From assembly GCA_964609975.1 (NCBI GenBank), contig CAZSTR010000014.1, forward strand, positions 1 to 35,965: a stretch of 35,965 nt of DNA. Direction: 5' to 3'. Made by a program: the position numbers and the translations under genes. The DNA comes from UBA5905 sp964609975 (GTDB lineage Bacteria > Bacillota > Clostridia > Oscillospirales > Acutalibacteraceae). The first letter of the stretch is position 1. Each line of letters starts with the position of its first letter. Positions 6,794-13,654 of this stretch are shown piece by piece. The notes under the pieces were generated by a model. That model did not search any database. It saw nothing but the letters and a program-made list of their open reading frames with translations, and had not been told where the DNA came from.

Positions 6794-7071
6794 ATGGCAA
6801 AAGCCACAAACACCAGGCGGACATTGCTCACTAGCGCACTGGCCGTTTTCGCCTGCGTCGCCATGCTCGTCGGCACAACCTTCGCCTGGTTCACCGGCAG
6901 CGTTTCCACCGAAATCGTGAAATATGGCACTGTGATTGGCACTTGGGCGCCCCTTTGTCGAAAAACCTCATCGTGGATAGCACGCTCAGCTCGACAAATG
7001 CGGTTTTCGTCGAATACACCGACGGCGCTTCTGCCACCGTCACACAAAAAGTCGGCGCCCGTGCTTACTAA
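6794..7071 (+). pseudogene. Broken TasA-like paralogue with SipW-type signal
   Basis: ATG 6794 with AGAGGAGG upstream starts a close paralogue of the GLUG protein signal: RRTLLTSALAVF, then VGTTFAWFTGSVSTEIVK. For 48 bases around GTTFAWF the DNA is identical to the 4381 gene, third positions included. After about 6925 the frame loses protein character. Another frame continues with NLIVDSTLSSTNAVFVEY and TVTQKVGARAY and stops at TAA 7069. Restoring it would need a net +1 base change between about 6925 and 6960. It is also far shorter than its paralogue, so an internal deletion is likely too. If read without the frameshift it gives a 108-residue protein ending at 7120. Confidence 0.75.
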
Positions 7072-7190
7072 TTCCTTCATTTGTATCCAAATCCCCTCAA
7101 CCCCCGCAAATCACGCATAAATTTGGCTGACTGGGGGATTGACAGCTTTTGTACACACTCCAATTTGTGCAAAAACAATTTCGAAATCCC
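7072..7190. other. Non-coding spacer
   Basis: No gene seen. AATCCCC (7090-7096) and GGGGATT (7134-7140) are inverted, with a shorter CAAAT/ATTTG stem between them. No U-tract follows. This is degenerate sequence between the broken gene and the MITE-like element. Confidence 0.5.
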
Positions 7191-7320
7191 CTCCATCAGT
7201 TACGCTGACACCTCCCCTTACCGTTAAGGGGAGGCTAATGTGGCTCTGAAGCAATTCAACACCCTTTTTAAGTTCGCGGAGCGAACTCAGGGGACTATGT
7301 CAGCCGGATGGCTGATGGAG
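7191..7320. mobile_element. MITE-like palindromic element (130 bp)
   Basis: Terminal inverted repeats CTCCATCAG (7191-7199) and CTGATGGAG (7312-7320) are extended inward by TGACA (7206-7210) and TGTCA (7298-7302). Inside are two perfect hairpins: CCTCCCCTTA/TAAGGGGAGG (7211-7234) and AGTTCGC/GCGAACT (7271-7287). There is no coding capacity. This matches the build of short non-autonomous repeats common in Clostridia genomes; no second copy was seen in the window. Confidence 0.65.
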
Positions 7321-7328
7321 ATTGGCAA

Positions 7329-7352
7329 GCTCCGCTAAGCATTGAGCGGAGC
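7329..7352. other. 8-bp inverted repeat
   Basis: GCTCCGCT (7329-7336) and AGCGGAGC (7345-7352) are exact complements with an 8-nt loop. It lies between the MITE-like element and the next gene and could be an operator or an RNA hairpin. The homologous leader of the two other GTTFAWF genes is not present here. Confidence 0.5.
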
Positions 7353-7431
7353 AAACACAATATATGACTATTCTCATTCAATGCGTCAATACAAATCGCG
7401 CAACAATTTTACGAAAGGAGTGCAGGCTGAA

Positions 7432-8331
7432 ATGGAAATAGAAAGCGGCACACTGGTTTTGTTGATGGTTTTGATGGTGGCTCTGCTTGCGCTGGTCGTT
7501 TTGAAATCGGTGCAGCTTTTCACCGCCTTTCGCAGTAATCTTCAATACCTCACCACGGAAATGCAACGTGCCGCTGACGAGACCGAATACCGCTATTGGC
7601 GGCGAGAGCTGCGCTGTCAATATCTCTGCCTGCTTCCTTTTGTGACGAAGAAAAATGTCGCGGCGGTGTATCGCCGGGTGTTTCATCGCGCCCGCCACGC
7701 TTCCAAGAATAAGCGGAGCAACGGCCTATATACGCTCCTCACTCCCTCCCTTTTCGGCGCGGCGCTGAGCGCCGTCTGTCTTTGCGGCACAACCTTCGCC
7801 TGGTTCAACGCCTCCAGAGCCAGCGGCGTCACCTCGCTCCAAACGGCCACCTATACCGTCGACGTTTCGGTCGAAGGCGAGACCGGCGGCTCTGTCCCTC
7901 CAACGACCGCCGCCGGCACCTGCAGCGTCCGGCTCTCCGCCGATGACCGTTATACCGTCACTCTCACCCCAAACGGCACCGCCGCCAAGGGATATTGTCA
8001 TATCCGGCTGGGCGAAAGCTCCTATTATACCACACCGCTGGACGCCCGTTTCACCATCACGGTGGAGGCGCACGAGGCGGGCGCGCTGGAAATCACGCCC
8101 CGATGGGGCACCTTTTCCGGCTGGGACGCAGAAGCTATGCTGACCTCCGGCGCAACCCTTTCTCTCGGAACGGCTTCCGCGCCACAAGCGCCCATTGCTC
8201 TCGCGCCCCCGGCCGACGCCCCAGCTCAAACGGAGGCGTCCTCTACCACCACCCAAGCGGTCACCATCGACTCGACAGCCACCACAACAACGGCCGCCTC
8301 TTCCGAAGCAGAAAATGCCGCCACCGAATAA
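7432..8331 (+). CDS. Membrane protein with internal SipW-type segment
   Basis: A 299-residue protein. I place the start at ATG 7432 after AAAGGAG (spacing 11, rather long). Residues about 8-27 form an N-terminal TM (LVLLMVLMVALLALVVLKSV). A charged, Arg-rich stretch of some 75 residues follows. Then, at about 100-125, comes a hydrophobic segment ending CGTTFAWFNASRAS and SLQTATYTVDVSV, the SipW-type cleavage pattern. Twenty-two bases coding GTTFAWF are identical to the two genes upstream. The tail (about 265-299) is rich in Thr, Ser and Ala. A SipW signal preceded by a full TM and cytosolic-looking loop is unusual; a fusion of two reading frames is possible. The function is unknown. Confidence 0.7.
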   Translation: MEIESGTLVLLMVLMVALLALVVLKSVQLFTAFRSNLQYLTTEMQRAADETEYRYWRRELRCQYLCLLPFVTKKNVAAVYRRVFHRARHASKNKRSNGLYTLLTPSLFGAALSAVCLCGTTFAWFNASRASGVTSLQTATYTVDVSVEGETGGSVPPTTAAGTCSVRLSADDRYTVTLTPNGTAAKGYCHIRLGESSYYTTPLDARFTITVEAHEAGALEITPRWGTFSGWDAEAMLTSGATLSLGTASAPQAPIALAPPADAPAQTEASSTTTQAVTIDSTATTTTAASSEAENAATE

Positions 8332-8348
8332 CGGAGGCGGCATTTTTC
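8312..8348 (+). terminator. Rho-independent terminator
   Basis: AAAATGCCGCC (8312-8322) pairs with GGCGGCATTTT (8336-8346), continuing into a T-run. The stem overlaps the stop region of the preceding gene and ends the surface-protein cluster. Confidence 0.85.
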
Positions 8349-8419
8349 ATTTTTTCTCTTTGCAAAGACTACGCAAAGTCTCCCCTCAAGGGTGAGAGGA
8401 GGGATCGACCGGACGGTTA

Positions 8420-8477
8420 ACGGAGGGGGAGCCTCGGTTTATCGCATAAACCAGCGCCCACCTCGACATTCCTCCGT
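8420..8477. repeat. Short palindromic repeat-like element
   Basis: ACGGAGG (8420-8426) and CCTCCGT (8471-8477) bracket an inner perfect hairpin GGTTTAT-CGC-ATAAACC (8436-8452). The build resembles short palindromic intergenic repeats; only one copy is seen here. Confidence 0.45.
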
Positions 8478-8524
8478 GGATTGTCTAAGCTATATACCCT
8501 TTTCAGGCGTTTTCGCTCGCCGGG

Positions 8525-9148
8525 TCAAAAAAGGGAGGACCCCGCCTGGATGGCCGCCCGCGCCTGGGGATTATATTTCATGATGAACAGCTCCAAGCTC
8601 TCCTTGAGCACGGAAATCTGCGCCTTCAGATAGAATTCGTCCTCAAAAAGAGCATAGTGAACACAGGCGCGGATGAGAATGAATATCAGCGGCGTCAGCT
8701 TCTCATAGGGGATGCCAAGCTTGTTCTCCAGCTGTTTGGCGTATTCCGTATACCGCTTGTCCACACCGGCGAAAAACCTCTGGCCGTGCTCGCGGTATTT
8801 CGGATGAGTATACACCTGATACATCAGCCGATATTTTTTTCCGTGCTTTTCAGCCGTCCAATAGGGAATTTCGTCAATGAACCGCCAAAGATCCGGCACA
8901 CTGATGGGTGCATTCGCCATAAAATCGTCCTCCACCTTGCTCATGCAATGGGCGGTGGACTGGATGATCAAATCATCAATATTCTCGAAATACACATACA
9001 GATTCGCCGAGGTGCAGCCGCAGGCCTTGCCCAGCTGCTTTATGCCTGTTCCGTTGAAGCCGTTTTCGGCATAGCAATCGTAGCAAGCCTCCATGATTTG
9101 GGCTTTTCTCTCCAGAAATTTTTCCGTGTTTCGCGTGAGTCCCGCCAT
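8525..9148 (-). CDS. TetR/AcrR family transcriptional regulator
   Basis: A 207-residue TetR-type regulator on the minus strand, the third in this region. The N-terminal HTH has GFNGTGIKQLGKACGCTSAN, then LYVYFENIDDLI, the standard end of the domain. The helical C-terminal part carries Trp, Tyr and Phe residues that may line a ligand pocket. AGGTGAG precedes ATG 9148. It converges on the surface-protein cluster from the other side, with the terminator at 8312-8348 between them. The regulated genes are unknown; autoregulation through its own promoter region is usual for the family. Confidence 0.9.
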   Translation of the reverse strand: MAGLTRNTEKFLERKAQIMEACYDCYAENGFNGTGIKQLGKACGCTSANLYVYFENIDDLIIQSTAHCMSKVEDDFMANAPISVPDLWRFIDEIPYWTAEKHGKKYRLMYQVYTHPKYREHGQRFFAGVDKRYTEYAKQLENKLGIPYEKLTPLIFILIRACVHYALFEDEFYLKAQISVLKESLELFIMKYNPQARAAIQAGSSLF

Positions 9149-9194
9149 ATTTTCTCACCTATTCCAATTTCTTATCGTTTGTTTATCCATTTTC

Positions 9195-9223
9195 ATTTTA
9201 TCACATCACCGACGAAAAGACAA
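9195..9223 (-). promoter_or_regulatory. Promoter of the minus-strand TetR gene
   Basis: On the minus strand TTGTCT (9218-9223) and TAAAAT (9195-9200) are separated by 17 bp, about 47 bp upstream of the start codon. No clear TetR palindrome was identified. Confidence 0.5.
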
Positions 9224-9272
9224 CCATTTCGACAAAAAAATATTCCAATCGCTGTTTTTCTCGAAAAAGGAC

Positions 9273-9308
9273 AAAAAACAGCCCCAAAGACGCATCGTCC
9301 TTGGGGCT
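9273..9308 (-). terminator. Terminator of tRNA-Gly
   Basis: Directly after the tRNA CCA end the minus strand reads AGCCCCAAGGAC, a short loop, GTCTTTGGGGCT, then six T-bearing positions. This is a canonical rho-independent terminator. Confidence 0.85.
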
Positions 9309-9384
9309 TGGAGCGGCTGACGAGGCTCGAACTCGCTACCTCCACCTTGGCAAGGTGGCGCTCTACCAGATGAGCTACAGCCGC
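9309..9384 (-). tRNA. tRNA-Gly (GCC)
   Basis: The minus strand gives a full cloverleaf: acceptor GCGGCTG/CAGCCGC, D arm AGCTCATCTGGTAGAGC, anticodon loop CTTGCCAAG (anticodon GCC), T arm with GTTCGAGCC, discriminator T, and an encoded CCA (9311-9309). A consensus promoter and a terminator flank it. Confidence 0.96.
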
Positions 9385-9402
9385 ATTTTTTGCAACGGAG
9401 CT

Positions 9403-9431
9403 ATTATAGCAAAGCAAACCGAATTTGTCAA
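9403..9431 (-). promoter_or_regulatory. Promoter of tRNA-Gly
   Basis: Minus strand TTGACA (9426-9431), 17-bp spacer, TATAAT (9403-9408): a perfect sigma-70/SigA consensus. Confidence 0.9.
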
Positions 9432-9561
9432 GCAAAATTACAAAAAACATGAAAATTTTGAATTTTTTCCCTTAATCCCTGCAAATTTCCCTTGTGCGAA
9501 GCGCACACAGCCCCCGCGAAGCCTACTCCCCCTCTCCGTCACACAATTTCCGCTTTTGCAC

Positions 9562-9589
9562 TTGCATTTCCGATGTTTCATGCTATAAT
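9562..9589 (+). promoter_or_regulatory. Extended -10 promoter of the EamA operon
   Basis: TTGCAT (9562-9567), 16-bp spacer, TATAAT (9584-9589) preceded by TGC, an extended -10. It lies about 50 bp upstream of the transporter start. Confidence 0.8.
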
Positions 9590-9639
9590 AAACGGATGGA
9601 AGTAAAAAACCGGGAACATACTAAAGGAGCGGCAAAAAA

Positions 9640-10554
9640 ATGAACCGAAAAAAACAGCTGCGCGGCAATTTCATGCTGTTGATCACTGCGCTCATCTGGG
9701 GCATCGCCTTCGTGGCACAAAAAAGCGGCGGCGACGCCCTCGGCTCGCTGACCTGCAATGGTCTGCGCTCGCTGATTTGCGCCGCCGGGCTGACCGTCGC
9801 CCTTCCGGTGATGGATCGAACGGGGCTGAGCCGCCGTCCCCAGAACAAGGCCGAAAAAAAGCACCTTTTGTGCGGCGGCGCCCTCTGCGGCGTATTCATG
9901 TTCATCGCCACAAATTTACAGCAGATGGGCATCAACGTGCCGGGGATGACCGAGGGCAAAAGCGCCTTCATCACCGCCCTGTATATCGTGCTTGTGCCGC
10001 TGTTGGGGCTGTTTTTGCACAAGCGGGTGTCTCTCCCCACCTGGATCGGCGTGGCGCTTGCCGCCGCCGGGCTGTATCTGCTGTGCGCGCGGGGAGAAAC
10101 CGGGCTTGGCCGAGGGGATTGGCTCCTTCTTGGCTGTGCGTTGGCCTTCGCGGTGCAAATCCTGCTGGTGGATCGGCTGGCGCCGACGGTGGACGGCGTG
10201 CGCCTTTCCCGGATGCAATTTCTGGTGGTGGGACTGCTGAATCTGCCACTGATGCTTTGGATTGAGCGACCGAGTCTTGCCGTGATCGGTGCCCATATCC
10301 CGGAGCTGTTGTATCTTGGGCTGATGTCCAGCGGCGTCGGCTACACCCTGCAAATTCTCGGCCAGAAGGACACAAACCCCACCACAGCCTCCCTGCTGAT
10401 GAGCTTGGAATCGGTGTTCGGCGCGCTGGCCGGATGGCTGATCGGCGGCCGAGGCATGAGCGCCCCGGAATGGCTGGGCTGCGGACTGATGTTCACCGCC
10501 ATCGTGCTGGCGCAGCTCCCGACCACCGTTCGAAAGAGAGGAAATGAAGCATGA
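9640..10554 (+). CDS. EamA/DMT family transporter
   Basis: A 304-residue inner-membrane protein with about ten hydrophobic segments in two repeats, the EamA (drug/metabolite transporter) architecture. The N-terminus shows NFMLLITALIWGIAFVAQK, the classic first helix of an EamA domain, and the C-terminal half repeats it with TTASLLMSLESVFGALAGWL. Family members export metabolites or amino acids; the substrate cannot be told. AAAGGAG precedes ATG 9640. The stop overlaps the next start as ATGA, so the two genes are translationally coupled. Confidence 0.9.
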   Translation: MNRKKQLRGNFMLLITALIWGIAFVAQKSGGDALGSLTCNGLRSLICAAGLTVALPVMDRTGLSRRPQNKAEKKHLLCGGALCGVFMFIATNLQQMGINVPGMTEGKSAFITALYIVLVPLLGLFLHKRVSLPTWIGVALAAAGLYLLCARGETGLGRGDWLLLGCALAFAVQILLVDRLAPTVDGVRLSRMQFLVVGLLNLPLMLWIERPSLAVIGAHIPELLYLGLMSSGVGYTLQILGQKDTNPTTASLLMSLESVFGALAGWLIGGRGMSAPEWLGCGLMFTAIVLAQLPTTVRKRGNEA

Positions 10555-11252
10555 GCTTTGAAGGCATCGAAGCCGAGGTGCTGTGGCTGTTGGCGGAAAA
10601 CCGCTTTCAAGACAGCAAGGCTTTTTACGAAGAGCATAAAGAAACCATCAAGCAGAAAGCCATCCTGCCCCTGCGACGGCTGGCGGCGGAGCTGGCGGAG
10701 TCGATGCACCGCATCGACTCTCTATTGGTGACCGACCCCATGACCAACGGCTGTGTCAGCCGGGTGCGCCGGGACAACCGTTTCACCCACGACAAATCCA
10801 TGTATCGGGAAAATCTGTGGGTGGCCTTCATGCGGGACAAGCACGAATGGGACGCCATTCCGGCGTTTTATCTGGATTTTTCCCTGCGCGGCGCTGAATG
10901 GGGTATGGGCTTTTATCGTGCCACTCCTGCCATTCTGCAAGCCCTGCGACGGCGCACCGACGCCGACCCGAAGCGCGTTCTCCGGGCGATACAGACCGCC
11001 GCGAAGGCCGGCTTTATCCTCGGCGGCGAGCCATACGCCCGCCCCCGCAGTCGCCCGGACACACCGACACTTCTGCGTCCGGTTTATGACTGTCGAAATT
11101 TGTCGCTGTCCCGTCGGGACAGCCCGGAGCTGGTTGCCCAAGCGGATTTACCCGAACGGCTCGCCGCCGGGTTCAGGGCGTTGGCCCCGATGTATCAAAT
11201 CATGACAGAGTCCGTGGAGGAAACCCGCGGTCTGCGAGAGGTGGATGGATAA
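10551..11252 (+). CDS. DUF2461 family protein
   Basis: A 233-residue protein matching the DUF2461 pattern: an N-terminal NRFQDSKAFYEEHK block (usually N-x-x-W/F-F-x-x-H/N-K), a central RVRRDNRFTHDKSMYRENLW with the family R-D-x-R-F-x-x-D-K-x-x-Y core, and GFYRATPAIL further on. The function of the family is unknown. It starts inside the EamA stop (4-bp overlap) and ends one base into the start of the DUF436 gene, which indicates one transcript. No signal peptide or TM, so a cytosolic protein. Confidence 0.85.
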   Translation: MSFEGIEAEVLWLLAENRFQDSKAFYEEHKETIKQKAILPLRRLAAELAESMHRIDSLLVTDPMTNGCVSRVRRDNRFTHDKSMYRENLWVAFMRDKHEWDAIPAFYLDFSLRGAEWGMGFYRATPAILQALRRRTDADPKRVLRAIQTAAKAGFILGGEPYARPRSRPDTPTLLRPVYDCRNLSLSRRDSPELVAQADLPERLAAGFRALAPMYQIMTESVEETRGLREVDG

Positions 11253-11800
11253 TGGAAAGCATCACAAATCAGGCGCGTCAGGCGGTAACGGAGCTTTTGG
11301 ATATGGCCGGGCTTCAGCCGGGCGACATTCTGGTGGTGGGCTGTTCCTCCAGCGAGGTGCTGGGGGAGCGCATCGGCACCGGCTCCAGCATGGACACCGC
11401 TGGTCAGCTGTTGGACGGCATTTTGCCGGAGCTGGAGAAGCGTGGGATTTTTCTCGCCGCCCAGTGCTGTGAGCATTTGAACCGCGCCATCGTGCTGGAA
11501 GCAGAGGCGGCGCGGCGCTACGGTCTGGAGCCGGTGAATGTGCTTCCCCAGCCAAAGGCGGGCGGCTCCTTCGCCACCACCGCCTGGCAACGCTTTCGGC
11601 ATCCGGTGGCTGTGGAGCGTGTGCAAGCACACGCCGGGCTGGATATCGGCGGCACGCTCATTGGGATGCACCTGCGGCCGGTGGCCGTTCCGGTGCGTCT
11701 TTCCCTGAACCACATCGGTGAGGCAATTCTGCTCTGCGCCCGTACCCGGCCGAAATTCATCGGCGGCTGTCGCGCCGTCTATGACGAGACGAAGCTATAA
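11252..11800 (+). CDS. DUF436/YwlG-like (TIGR01440) family protein
   Basis: A 182-residue cytosolic protein of the conserved DUF436 family (Bacillus YwlG). Features: GDILVVGCSSSEVLGERIG, an AAQCCEHLNRAIVLE block, and RVQAHAGLDIGGTLIGMHL. The function of the family is not established. Its start overlaps the DUF2461 stop by one base. Length and motifs look complete. Confidence 0.85.
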   Translation: MESITNQARQAVTELLDMAGLQPGDILVVGCSSSEVLGERIGTGSSMDTAGQLLDGILPELEKRGIFLAAQCCEHLNRAIVLEAEAARRYGLEPVNVLPQPKAGGSFATTAWQRFRHPVAVERVQAHAGLDIGGTLIGMHLRPVAVPVRLSLNHIGEAILLCARTRPKFIGGCRAVYDETKL

Positions 11801-11835
11801 ATTGTTTATGGAAATATATTAAAGGAGAGAGTTTC

Positions 11836-12657
11836 ATGAGCGAATGTACACACGATTGCAGCTCCTGCAAGGAAAAATGTGACCAGCAGGATCTGCGAGC
11901 GAAGCTGAACCAGTATAGCCAAATCAAAAAGGTGGTTGCGGTCAGCAGCGGAAAGGGTGGCGTGGGAAAATCCTCCGTCACAGCCATGCTGGCCACCCTC
12001 ATGGCCCGTCGGGGCTATAAGGTGGGCGTGCTGGACGCCGACATCACCGGTCCTTCGATTCCGAAGGCCTTCGGCCTCACCCGCAAGGCGCAGGCCAACG
12101 AGCTGGGCATCCTCCCGGAGGAAACCCACATGGGCATCAAGGTCATGAGCATCAATCTGCTGCTGGAAGACGAAAACCAGCCGGTGGTCTGGCGCGGCCC
12201 GGTGCTGGCCGGCGCGGTGACCCAGTTCTGGACCGATGTGGTCTGGGGCGAGCTGGATGTGCTGTTCATTGATATGCCCCCCGGAACCGGCGATGTGCCG
12301 CTGACCGTGTATCAGAGCATTCCGCTGGACGGGAATGTGGTGGTCACCACCCCCCAAAGCCTTGTGCGCATGGTGGTGAACAAGGCGCGGCGCATGGCGG
12401 AGATGCTGGACATCCCAGTGCTGGGCTTCGTGGAAAATATGAGCTATCTGCCCTGCCCCGACTGCGGAAAGAAAATCCCCCTGTTCGGCGATCCGGCCGC
12501 ACTGGATGAGGCGGTTGCCGAGCTGGGGCTTCCGGTGCTGGCGCGCCTGCCCATGGACGGCCAGGTGGCCGCACTGTGCGACAGCGGCGAAATCGAGCGG
12601 GTGATTTGCGAGGAGCTGGAGGGCGCCGCCGACGCGGTGGAGGCTCTGTTGAAATAA
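11836..12657 (+). CDS. Mrp/NBP35-type Fe-S carrier ATPase
   Basis: A 273-residue P-loop ATPase that carries or assembles iron-sulfur clusters. Visible parts: an N-terminal Cys set C4-x3-C8-x2-C11-x3-C15, as in NBP35-type proteins; a deviant Walker A GKGGVGKS at 39-46; a switch region DADITGPSIP; Walker B FIDMPPGTGD (about 145-153); and the bridging CPDC pair (Cys207, Cys210) that holds the cluster between subunits. AAAGGAGAG precedes ATG 11836. It follows the DUF436 gene at 35 bp and is probably the last gene of this unit, as a terminator comes next. Confidence 0.93.
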   Translation: MSECTHDCSSCKEKCDQQDLRAKLNQYSQIKKVVAVSSGKGGVGKSSVTAMLATLMARRGYKVGVLDADITGPSIPKAFGLTRKAQANELGILPEETHMGIKVMSINLLLEDENQPVVWRGPVLAGAVTQFWTDVVWGELDVLFIDMPPGTGDVPLTVYQSIPLDGNVVVTTPQSLVRMVVNKARRMAEMLDIPVLGFVENMSYLPCPDCGKKIPLFGDPAALDEAVAELGLPVLARLPMDGQVAALCDSGEIERVICEELEGAADAVEALLK

Positions 12658-12682
12658 TCCTTCAAAACACTTCACCAAAATG

Positions 12683-12727
12683 AAAACAGAGCGGAAAGCA
12701 CACGGCTTTCAGCTCTGTTTTTTTCAT
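12683..12727 (+). terminator. Bidirectional rho-independent terminator
   Basis: AACAGAGC (12685-12692) pairs with GCTCTGTT (12712-12719), with AAAGC/GCTTT stacking inside and a T-run after it. The minus strand also ends in GCTCTGTTTTC, so it can serve the convergent transporter gene. Confidence 0.85.
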
Positions 12728-12786
12728 CTGTAATGCGAGCCATGCAAACCTCGAATTTGGTGAAAAACCATGCACAGCCGCGTTCC

Positions 12787-13638
12787 TCAAAGATTCATCA
12801 AAACCACCGACACTGTTCCCGTCGCCACAGCCACCAGCTGGCGGGGCGACAGCCGCTCCCGATACAAGAGCACCGACACAAGCGCCGTCAGCAAAATCCC
12901 GCCCGCCGAAATCAACGGAAAGCTCAGCGCCACCGGCATCCGGCCGCCCAAAACCATCACCAGCAGGTTCACAAGGCCGTTCATCAGCCCGCACAAAAGG
13001 CCAAACAGCCCTCCCGCCCGTGCGCAAGCGGGAATATCCGCCCGCTCCTTCGTCAGCGTCAGTGCCACCATCGCCACCGTCACCATCGCCAGAGCGGCAA
13101 TCATGAACTCGTTTTTATAGGCGCCGGTGCAGGCCTCCTGCTGCATTTTTTGCACAATGGAGCACAGCCCGTTCCCCAAAAAGCCCATCAGCACCCAAAG
13201 CACCCATTTCCCGGTGAGCCTTTCGCCCTTTCCGCCGCCGTTGATGAGAAAAAGGGAAATAGCCAACAGGGCAACCCCGAAAAACCAGCCCACGCTCACC
13301 GGCTCCCGCAAAAACACAAGACCGTACACCGCCGGCAGAAGCAGCGAATAGGAAATCACCAGCGAGCTTAGGGACAGAGGGCCGCAGGCAATCGCCTTGA
13401 TAGACCCCACCGTCCCCAGAATATAGGAAGCAGCGAAGCCCGCCGCATAGGGCAGAATTTTCACCGACCACTGCATTTTTCCGCCGGTCACCAGGAAAAA
13501 CAGCAACGCCGCCAGGCTGACCGTCATGCTGAAAAAATAAACACCCTTATCGCCCACCCGGCTTGTGTAGGGCTTCTTGACCACATTTTGTCCGGTGATA
13601 CCCAAAATCACCAGCACCAGAAATAACACATTCAGCAA
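12787..13638 (-). CDS. DMT/EamA-like membrane transporter
   Basis: A 283-residue protein, mostly hydrophobic, with about ten TM segments in two halves. It matches the DMT superfamily (for example SLLLPAVYGLVFLREPVS in the first half and LTALVSVLLYRERLSPRQL at the end, the usual E-P/E-R helix-start motifs). The start is TTG 13638 with GGGAG eight bases upstream. It begins only 16 bp after the stop of the glycoside-hydrolase-like gene, so it is probably co-transcribed and could move the product or substrate of that enzyme (inference). There is no close likeness to the EamA protein at 9640 beyond fold. Confidence 0.85.
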   Translation of the reverse strand: MLNVLFLVLVILGITGQNVVKKPYTSRVGDKGVYFFSMTVSLAALLFFLVTGGKMQWSVKILPYAAGFAASYILGTVGSIKAIACGPLSLSSLVISYSLLLPAVYGLVFLREPVSVGWFFGVALLAISLFLINGGGKGERLTGKWVLWVLMGFLGNGLCSIVQKMQQEACTGAYKNEFMIAALAMVTVAMVALTLTKERADIPACARAGGLFGLLCGLMNGLVNLLVMVLGGRMPVALSFPLISAGGILLTALVSVLLYRERLSPRQLVAVATGTVSVVLMNL

Positions 13639-13654
13639 TAGAAACTCTCCCTTT

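Noticed and set aside
7191..8477. Palindromes considered as parts of a CRISPR array
   Set aside because: Only single palindromic units; no regularly spaced direct repeats or cas genes.
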